Shown here in pieces: positions 1 to 6,059 of a stretch of DNA of 6,059 bases. Positions within the stretch are counted from its first letter, which is position 1; every line of letters starts with the position of its first letter. The stretch comes from Actinomycetota bacterium (GTDB lineage Bacteria; Actinomycetota; Actinomycetes; Nanopelagicales; Nanopelagicaceae). The position numbers and the translations under genes are program-made. The notes under the pieces were generated by a model. That model ran no database searches. It saw nothing but the letters and a program-made list of their open reading frames with translations, and was not told the DNA's origin. The DNA lies in contig WLEM01000035.1 in NCBI GenBank assembly GCA_009704285.1, forward strand, positions 1 through 6,059, in the 5' to 3' direction.

Positions 1-1
1 G

Positions 2-178
2 GTTGGCGCAATTGTGGTGGCAGATCATGCGAAAACCACACTTGAGATTTCACTTGCTATAACAGCGGTGGTGCTTGCAACTATAAATATGGTTGGTGGT
101 TTTGTGGTGACCGATCGAATGCTGCAGATGTTTAAAGGTAAGCCTAAGTCAAAAAAAGACAAAGGTAGTGACAAATGA
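2..178 (+). CDS. pntA: NAD(P) transhydrogenase alpha subunit, membrane part, C-terminal fragment (5' end outside window)
   Basis: The frame opening at base 2 is uninterrupted to a TGA at 176-178 and gives 58 residues. It contains a hydrophobic helix (about residues 18-37) running into LATINMVGGFVVTDRML, the characteristic end of the last membrane helix of transhydrogenase alpha (domain II). Together with PntB this subunit forms the proton-conducting membrane part of the enzyme that couples proton re-entry to hydride transfer from NADH to NADP+. After the helix comes a Lys-rich cytoplasmic tail (about residues 45-58), somewhat longer than the short basic end I recall for E. coli PntA. Many actinobacteria and alphaproteobacteria split alpha into a soluble NAD-binding PntAA and a small membrane PntAB of about 100 residues. 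The window does not show whether this is such a split PntAB or the end of a fused PntA. Its stop overlaps the pntB start, so the two are one operon. Confidence 0.93.
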   Translation, partial: VGAIVVADHAKTTLEISLAITAVVLATINMVGGFVVTDRMLQMFKGKPKSKKDKGSDK

Positions 179-1560
179 GTCGTAACCTTTATGACCTAAT
201 CGGTTTAGTCGCAGCAGTTTGCTTTATCTTAGCGCTGAAAGGACTTTCATCGCCAAAATCTGCCAGACGCGGTAATTTAATTGGTGCACTTGGTGCAACT
301 ATTGCAACCGTAATCGTTTTCTTTTATGCCAATGAGGGCCAAGCGCTTAATAATCAAACCTTGATTTTGTTGGCTATCGCTTTTGGTGTGATTGTTGGTG
401 TACCAGCAGCCCGTAAGGTGCAGATGACACAGATGCCACAGCTAGTTGCGTTGTTTAATGGTGTGGGTGGTGGAGCAGCAGCCTTAGTGGCAATTGTTGA
501 GTACTTAAAACTTGGTGAAGATGCAACCACAGCAGTTGTAGTGGCAACAGTATTTACCGTAATTGTTGGTTGTGTCTCTTTCTCGGGATCAATAATTACT
601 TTCCTTAAGTTGCAGGAGCTAATGACAACAAGACCGGTGATTTTCCCATTTGGACGACAGATAATTGCGTTAACACTAATTGGTGTTCTAGCAAGTGGTG
701 GTTGGGTAATCACTAGTGGTGGAACTACCCCACTGTTAGTAAATGGTGTGCTCTCATTATTCTTTGGCGTCCTCTTTGTGCTACCAGTTGGCGGTGCAGA
801 TGTACCAATAGTTATTTCATTACTTAACGCATTTACCGGCTTAACAGTTGCCGCATCAGGATATGTATTAGAAACTACTTTGTTAATTGTTGCTGGAACC
901 TTAGTTGGTGCATCTGGAACTATTTTGACCAGATTAATGGCAGAGGCAATGGGAAGATCCCTATTTGGAACTTTGTTTGGTGCATTTACCGCCAAAGCAA
1001 CTGCACAAACTGGCCAAGTCGATGCCCGCCCAGTTAAATCTGGATCAGCCGAAGATGTAGCAATACTTCTTAATTATGCGCAACGAGTTGTAATAGTTCC
1101 TGGCTTTGGATTAGCAGTTGCCCAAGCTCAGCACACAGTTAGAGAGTTAGCAGATTTACTTGCTTCCAAGGGAGTTGAGGTTGCCTACGGTATTCACCCA
1201 GTTGCAGGTCGCATGCCAGGACATATGAATGTACTGCTAGCAGAGGCAAATGTTCCTTATGAACAATTGGTAGAAATGGAAGAGATAAATCCAACTTTTC
1301 CTCAAACTGATGTGGTGCTAGTTGTTGGTGCAAATGATGTTGTTAACCCAGCAGCCAAAACCACACCTGGTTGTCCAATATATGGCATGCCAATTTTAGA
1401 TGTAGCACTTGCAGCAAATGTGATCTTCCTCAAACGATCTATGCGTCCTGGATTTGCTGGAATTGAAAATGAACTCTTATACGAGCCTAAGACGACATTA
1501 CTCTTTGGTGATGCCAAGGATTCGCTAACAAAAGTCGTTAGCGCATTGAAAGGTTTATAA
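175..1560 (+). CDS. pntB: NAD(P) transhydrogenase subunit beta, complete
   Basis: PntB carries half of the proton channel (domain II) and the NADP(H)-binding domain III of the membrane-bound proton-translocating transhydrogenase. At 461 residues it matches the roughly 462 of E. coli PntB. Residues 1-270 hold about eight or nine hydrophobic helices. After a linker (about 275-295), domain III follows with GFGLAVAQAQ (310-319), HPVAGRMPGHMNVLLAEA (341-358), VVGANDVVNPAA (383-394), KRSM (420-423) and GDAK (445-448), the conserved NADP-binding elements. In the channel, Asp209 and Asn218 (in GGADVPIVISLLN) align with E. coli Asp213 and Asn222. The position of E. coli His91 is Asn95 (in MPQLVALFNG). 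The ATG sits in the ATGA overlap with the upstream stop. An AAAGG at 161-165, 9 bases upstream, is a plausible ribosome site, so translation is probably coupled. There are no signs of damage. Confidence 0.97.
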   Translation: MSRNLYDLIGLVAAVCFILALKGLSSPKSARRGNLIGALGATIATVIVFFYANEGQALNNQTLILLAIAFGVIVGVPAARKVQMTQMPQLVALFNGVGGGAAALVAIVEYLKLGEDATTAVVVATVFTVIVGCVSFSGSIITFLKLQELMTTRPVIFPFGRQIIALTLIGVLASGGWVITSGGTTPLLVNGVLSLFFGVLFVLPVGGADVPIVISLLNAFTGLTVAASGYVLETTLLIVAGTLVGASGTILTRLMAEAMGRSLFGTLFGAFTAKATAQTGQVDARPVKSGSAEDVAILLNYAQRVVIVPGFGLAVAQAQHTVRELADLLASKGVEVAYGIHPVAGRMPGHMNVLLAEANVPYEQLVEMEEINPTFPQTDVVLVVGANDVVNPAAKTTPGCPIYGMPILDVALAANVIFLKRSMRPGFAGIENELLYEPKTTLLFGDAKDSLTKVVSALKGL

Positions 1561-1585
1561 GGAATAATTCCCGTTATTGTTTAGT

Positions 1586-1591
1586 TATAGT
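1586..1591 (+). promoter_or_regulatory. possible -10 box for the pirin gene
   Basis: TATAGT lies in the 63-base gap between pntB and the pirin gene, 32 bases before the TTG start (1592-1623). It fits the TAnnnT -10 pattern and the surrounding bases are AT-rich. I see no good TTGACA-like element 16-18 bases upstream, since the pntB stop region is AT-rich and uninformative. The pirin gene may instead be read through from pnt, because there is no terminator in the gap. Confidence 0.3.
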
Positions 1592-1613
1592 ATGAAAGTG
1601 CTTTAAAAAATTT

Positions 1614-1618
1614 AGGAG
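1614..1618 (+). promoter_or_regulatory. Shine-Dalgarno that fixes the TTG start of the pirin gene
   Basis: AGGAG lies 5 bases before the TTG at 1624 and is the strongest ribosome-binding site in the window. No in-frame ATG occurs before codon 64, which is already inside the conserved pirin fold. This site therefore decides in favour of the unusual TTG initiation codon. Confidence 0.75.
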
Positions 1619-1623
1619 AAAAA

Positions 1624-2673
1624 TTGCCAGCTGTTACCGTTAAAGATATAACCGTCCTACCAAGAGTTGTAGCTAAGCCAGCTGCTCGTGCGCGTCGAGT
1701 AAAAAGCATTACGACCGCACCACAAGGCCATGAAGGTGAAGGTTTTCCGGTAAGACGAGCATTTGCTGGAGTTGACTTAGCAGATTTAGATCCATTTATT
1801 CACTTAGATCAAATGGGTGAGGTTGAGTACGCACCTGGTGAACCAAAGGGAACTCCTTGGCACCCACATCGTGGGTTTGAAACAGTTACCTACATAATTG
1901 ATGGCATCTTTGATCATTACGACAATCATGGTGGCGGCGGAACAATCTCTGACGGTGATACTCAGTGGATGACAGCCGGTGCGGGAATTTTGCATATTGA
2001 AACTCCACCAGAACATTTAGTTGTTAGTGGTGGTTTATTTCATGGCTTTCAGCTTTGGGTAAATCTGCCAGCTGCAAAAAAGTGGTCACCACCTGCCTAT
2101 CAAGATTTAAGAGCTTCAGATGTAGCCCTACTTTCCTCAGCAGATGGCGGTGCGCTCCTTAGAGTTATTGCCGGAGAGGTTGCAGGTCATAACGGACCGG
2201 GTGCAACCCAAACACCAATTACTTTGGTGCATGCAACATTGCAACCTGGCTCAGAGTTGAGATTGCCTTGGAATCCTGCATACAACGCACTGGCTTATGT
2301 TCTAAATGGTTTTGGCACTGTAGGAGATGAGAAACATGCAATTAAAACTGGACAACTTGTTACCTATCGTGATGGTGATGAGATAGTGATTGCAGCAGAT
2401 TTAACTCAAGAGTCTCGTGCGCCAACTTTAGATGTATTGATTCTGGGTGGGCTGCCAATCAAGGAACCGGTTGCATGGATGGGCCCATTTGTCATGAATA
2501 CAAAAACTGAAGTTTTGAAAGCATTTGATGATTTCCAAAAAGGCGTCCTAGGAGTTGTTCCACCTGACTGGAGCAAAGCTAAGAGACCAGTTAGTAGAGA
2601 TGGAATTGGTTATAAATTAGGTGGAGACCTTAAGGGTGTTCATGGAACACCAACAACTTTGCAGGAGAGTTAA
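1624..2673 (+). CDS. pirin family protein (bicupin, probable metal-binding)
   Basis: A pirin-family bicupin of 349 residues. The N-terminal cupin carries the pirin metal-site signature: His80 and His82 in HPHRGFETVTY, and His124 and Glu126 in GAGILHIE. These correspond to the His/His/His/Glu ligands of human pirin and E. coli YhhW. The intervening FDHYDNHGG and GDTQWMTAG match the family pattern. The C-terminal cupin ends in GPFVMNT (287-293) and the KAFDDFQKGVLG helix (299-310), typical of Pirin_C. Family members include quercetin 2,3-dioxygenases and regulators that bind metabolic enzymes, but substrate and role cannot be read here. The protein is longer than the roughly 290 residues of human pirin, with about 20-25 extra basic residues at the N-terminus and about 40 after the Pirin_C helix. 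It starts at TTG behind a strong AGGAG. It lies 63 bases after pntB on the same strand and may be co-transcribed. It is probably cytoplasmic, with no signal peptide. Confidence 0.9.
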   Translation: MPAVTVKDITVLPRVVAKPAARARRVKSITTAPQGHEGEGFPVRRAFAGVDLADLDPFIHLDQMGEVEYAPGEPKGTPWHPHRGFETVTYIIDGIFDHYDNHGGGGTISDGDTQWMTAGAGILHIETPPEHLVVSGGLFHGFQLWVNLPAAKKWSPPAYQDLRASDVALLSSADGGALLRVIAGEVAGHNGPGATQTPITLVHATLQPGSELRLPWNPAYNALAYVLNGFGTVGDEKHAIKTGQLVTYRDGDEIVIAADLTQESRAPTLDVLILGGLPIKEPVAWMGPFVMNTKTEVLKAFDDFQKGVLGVVPPDWSKAKRPVSRDGIGYKLGGDLKGVHGTPTTLQES

Positions 2674-2684
2674 AAGAAAGCCAA

Positions 2685-4034
<1,350 letters not shown>

Positions 4035-4044
4035 ACCTTTACAA

Positions 4045-4662
4045 CTAAAACCCCGCTTGGTTTAAGCCATAGAGGGAGGGCCAAATCGCAAAACTAATTG
4101 ATACTGGCAGGATCAAAAAGACCACCGGAATTAACAGGGCGATCTCACTCTTACCTGACTTCTTTAATAACTCAAGATTTATCTGCTTGTTTAATGCCAG
4201 AATTTGATTGTTTAAGACATCCAAAATTGGTGTGCCTCGCTCAACTGCAATTTGAATTGAATTAGTCAATCGCCTTACCTGTGCTGAATGTGTTGCAGTA
4301 GCAATAAACTCTAAAGTTTGCGTCAAATTTACTCCGGTGGAGTACTTCTCAAAACTCTTATTGAAAAGCTTTGGTAGATAACCATCAGACCGCCTAGAAA
4401 CATACTTCAATGCGGTCATAGGACTCTCACCTGCTGAGATCATAATTGAGATCATCTGTAAAATAATTACCAGCTCTTCATTGATCTCACTTTGCTTGAC
4501 TTCACTCCCGGTTACCTTACTAATTAGTTTTTTTAACCAAAACATCTGATCTGCATAGTTTGATACTGAAATCAATGCAGCCACCTCAATCAGGATGATT
4601 CGCAATGAATACAGTAAGGCAGGTGCGATCAGTAGAAATATATAAAGATTAAGGTTTGTCAT
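4045..4662 (-). CDS. tadC: TadC-like pilus platform protein (type II secretion system F domain)
   Basis: A short inner-membrane protein of 205 residues. A hydrophobic N-terminal segment (about 5-32) is followed by a cytoplasmic T2SSF/GspF-like helical domain (about 62-170) and a C-terminal membrane segment (about 174-196). The F-domain pattern is visible as ISIMISAGESPMTAL (71-85), with its Gly-x-Ser turn, and IAVERGTPILDVL (138-150). In Tad/Flp pilus systems TadB and TadC form the membrane platform turned by the TadA ATPase. The product is shorter than the roughly 290-residue proteobacterial TadC, but close to the short second F-domain proteins of actinobacterial tad clusters. Its ATG overlaps the tadB stop (ATGA), which implies translational coupling, and no strong Shine-Dalgarno is seen. 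The name rests on order and domain. No pilin or TadE-like gene follows it; argG does. Confidence 0.83.
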   Translation of the reverse strand: MTNLNLYIFLLIAPALLYSLRIILIEVAALISVSNYADQMFWLKKLISKVTGSEVKQSEINEELVIILQMISIMISAGESPMTALKYVSRRSDGYLPKLFNKSFEKYSTGVNLTQTLEFIATATHSAQVRRLTNSIQIAVERGTPILDVLNNQILALNKQINLELLKKSGKSEIALLIPVVFLILPVSISFAIWPSLYGLNQAGF

Positions 4663-5318
4663 TTTTCATCTAACGCTAATGTGAATAAGCGCTTGCTCTT
4701 GGGTAGCTGTGCAATTTTATTCATCCATAGATAGGCAAGGGCGGTTGCCAGTACACCAACCACCATTAAGAATTGTCCAATATTTTGTTGATAGGCAACT
4801 CTGGCATTTTCTTGAGTTCTTAGAATTAGTAGGAGTAGCCAAGGTGCTATGGCAGCTAAGTTGGCTGAGTTCCTAATCCAACCAAATCTAGTATTTATCT
4901 CAGCCCGTACTGCTAGATCACTTGAGACATACTCAGACAACTCCCGCAGAACCCTTACAGTATTTCTGCTTCCAAATTTAGCTGCAAAAAATAGCGCCTC
5001 ACAAAGTTGATCTGATATCGGATCAGAGAACTTCTCCTTAAGTTTGCTAAGTGCTACCTCAAATCTCATGCCACTTGATACATGTTCAGCAAACTGAGCA
5101 AAATCTGGACGAATTGAAAGTGGGCCTACTTTGCCTAAGTTCGCCAAGCTCTCCGTAATTGATGCACCCGATTGAAGTGCGGAGATGATCAAATCCAATA
5201 CCTCTGGCCAGGCATTGGCTCTACTTAACGCAAGACGCTTTTGCTTAGTAACCTTGAAGACATACAAGGTTGCTCCCATTAAAAAGGTAAGCAACAGCCA
5301 GAGAGTAAAGCTCTGCAT
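4659..5318 (-). CDS. tadB: TadB-like pilus platform protein (type II secretion system F domain)
   Basis: A 219-residue inner-membrane protein with one N-terminal membrane helix (about 4-21), a basic stop (KQKR, 25-28) and a T2SSF helical domain (about 37-150). The domain shows LIISALQSGASITESLANL (43-61), the usual F-domain start with a Gly-x-Ser turn, and GMRFEVALSKL (83-93). Two hydrophobic segments follow (about 152-167 and 182-199). It partners TadC as the platform that couples TadA ATP hydrolysis to pilin assembly. It is shorter than the roughly 260-300 residues usual for TadB, with the deficit at the N-terminal side, and the frame is intact. The ATG lies 3 bases after the tadA stop. A modest AGGA (5330-5333) inside the end of tadA, 11 bases upstream, may serve as ribosome site. 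It overlaps tadC by ATGA. The family call is firm; TadB versus another F-domain protein rests on gene order. Confidence 0.83.
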   Translation of the reverse strand: MQSFTLWLLLTFLMGATLYVFKVTKQKRLALSRANAWPEVLDLIISALQSGASITESLANLGKVGPLSIRPDFAQFAEHVSSGMRFEVALSKLKEKFSDPISDQLCEALFFAAKFGSRNTVRVLRELSEYVSSDLAVRAEINTRFGWIRNSANLAAIAPWLLLLILRTQENARVAYQQNIGQFLMVVGVLATALAYLWMNKIAQLPKSKRLFTLALDEK

Positions 5319-5321
5319 TAC

Positions 5322-6059
5322 TTAATTTATCCTGCTTCGCTTATTCAGTAGATTAGTAAAATTACCTAAGCCTGAAAGATACTTTTTGCCATTCCATGTA
5401 AATAAACTTTCAATCTCAATATTTCCTCCTTCAGATCTGCCAGTAATGCAAGCAATTTCGCTCACTCGTCGCTGCCCAGATGTATCGATAGAGCATTGAA
5501 TAACTAAGTCAATACTGCTGGCGATGGTAGGGGTTATAAAACTTTGTGAGATATTTTCACCAGCTAATAACGGAAGTAATTGCAGCTTATTGATAGCACC
5601 TCGCGCGGAGTTCGCATGTAAGGTGGCCATTCCAGGTAGCCCTGAGTTAAGTGCAATTAATAGATCTAAAGCTTCAGCCTCTCTAACCTCACCAACAATA
5701 ATTCTGCTAGGTCGCATCCGCAGAGATTCTTTAATCAATCTTCGCAGCGATATCTCCCCATCACCTTCTAAATTAGCGTTTCTAGTTTGAAGCGCAATCC
5801 AATCGGGCAATTTTGGTTTTAACTCAAATACCTCCTCAATTGTTATGACTCTCTGATTTACTGGAATGCGACTAATCAGTGCACTTAGGAATGTTGTTTT
5901 GCCAGCTTGGGTACCGCCACTAACTAATAGGTTTAAACCAGCAATGACTGCTTGATCTAATAACTCTAAGATCTCATTACTAATCGAATCTATTTTTACA
6001 AGATCTTCTAAGGTATTTCCTCGATTTATATGTTTTCTGATATTTACCGCCCAATGCGA
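5322..6059 (-). CDS. tadA: TadA/CpaF-type secretion ATPase, C-terminal 245 residues (5' end outside window)
   Basis: The minus-strand frame is open from the window edge (first base of a codon at 6059) to the TAA at 5324-5322. It covers the RecA-like motor domain of a type II/IV secretion hexameric ATPase, which powers Tad/Flp pilus assembly at the inner membrane. Visible motifs, numbered from the edge, are: Walker A GGTQAGKTT (48-56, bases 5892-5918); an Asp-box equivalent ITIEEVFEL (72-80); the Arg-rich SLRMRPSRIIVGEVRE (112-127) with Walker B and its Glu; and the His box GMATLHANSARGA (143-155). LLPLLAGENIS (161-171) is typical of actinobacterial CpaF proteins. The Asp box, commonly IEDTxEL, here has EEV. 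The N-terminal domain and the start lie beyond the window. A TTG near 5810 that could be taken as a start is an internal Leu codon, because Walker A lies upstream of it. tadB follows after 3 bases. Confidence 0.93.
   Translation of the reverse strand, partial: SHWAVNIRKHINRGNTLEDLVKIDSISNEILELLDQAVIAGLNLLVSGGTQAGKTTFLSALISRIPVNQRVITIEEVFELKPKLPDWIALQTRNANLEGDGEISLRRLIKESLRMRPSRIIVGEVREAEALDLLIALNSGLPGMATLHANSARGAINKLQLLPLLAGENISQSFITPTIASSIDLVIQCSIDTSGQRRVSEIACITGRSEGGNIEIESLFTWNGKKYLSGLGNFTNLLNKRSRIN

Noticed and set aside
354..995. 213-codon open frame on the minus strand opposite pntB
   Set aside because: It is fully antisense to the conserved membrane region of pntB and has a low-complexity Thr/Pro/Asn/Ala composition from reading Gly/Val/Ala/Leu codons backwards. 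It has no recognisable domain. It is a shadow of pntB.
1302..1517. Minus-strand open frames opposite the pntB NADP domain (also 1139-1333)
   Set aside because: They overlap one of the best conserved parts of pntB, are short, have no ribosome site and no family resemblance.
1804..2016. 70-codon minus-strand frame inside the pirin gene
   Set aside because: It is antisense to the metal-site region of the pirin gene, with no coding features of its own.
5524..5790. 88-codon plus-strand frame opposite tadA
   Set aside because: It is antisense to the Walker B and His-box region of tadA, a shadow frame.
5808..5810. TTG at 5810 (minus strand) as the start of a short 162-residue ATPase
   Set aside because: The same frame continues open to the window edge and encodes Walker A and the acidic box upstream, so this TTG is an internal Leu codon of a longer tadA.

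Overview
The window looks like ordinary chromosomal sequence from a low-GC actinobacterium. Hand counts on single 60-base lines run from about 30% to 55% GC, and I guess roughly 40% overall. The PntB, TadA, TadB and TadC proteins have an actinobacterial flavour. The AT-rich composition with very short intergenic gaps suggests a streamlined freshwater lineage such as the Nanopelagicales (acI; Ca. Planktophila / Ca. Nanopelagicus). This assignment is inference from memory of protein families and is moderately confident at best.

Left arm, plus strand (1-2673): the end of the membrane alpha subunit of NAD(P) transhydrogenase, truncated by the window edge, then a complete pntB that starts inside the alpha stop codon (ATGA overlap). 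A 63-base gap with a possible -10 box and a strong Shine-Dalgarno follows, then a pirin-family cupin gene with a TTG start. The transhydrogenase makes NADPH from NADH using the proton gradient. The pirin gene may be read through from pnt or from its own weak promoter.

Right arm, minus strand (6059-2685): the 3' two thirds of a tadA/cpaF secretion ATPase, then tadB and tadC inner-membrane platform genes, then argG (argininosuccinate synthase, long E. coli-type form). tadA-tadB are 3 bases apart, tadB-tadC overlap by ATGA, and argG begins 22 bases after tadC. The three tad genes form the motor and platform of a Tad/Flp-type pilus. argG is an arginine-biosynthesis gene that may share the transcript or start as a leaderless mRNA.

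The two arms converge on an 11-base gap between the pirin and argG stop codons with no visible terminator. There is no mobile element, RNA gene, repeat array, CRISPR or gene-free stretch over 100 bases. I found no undescribed system. The points most worth checking are the ArgG subtype, the His-to-Asn change in the PntB proton path, the tad cluster ending at tadC without pilin genes, and the possible leaderless start of argG.
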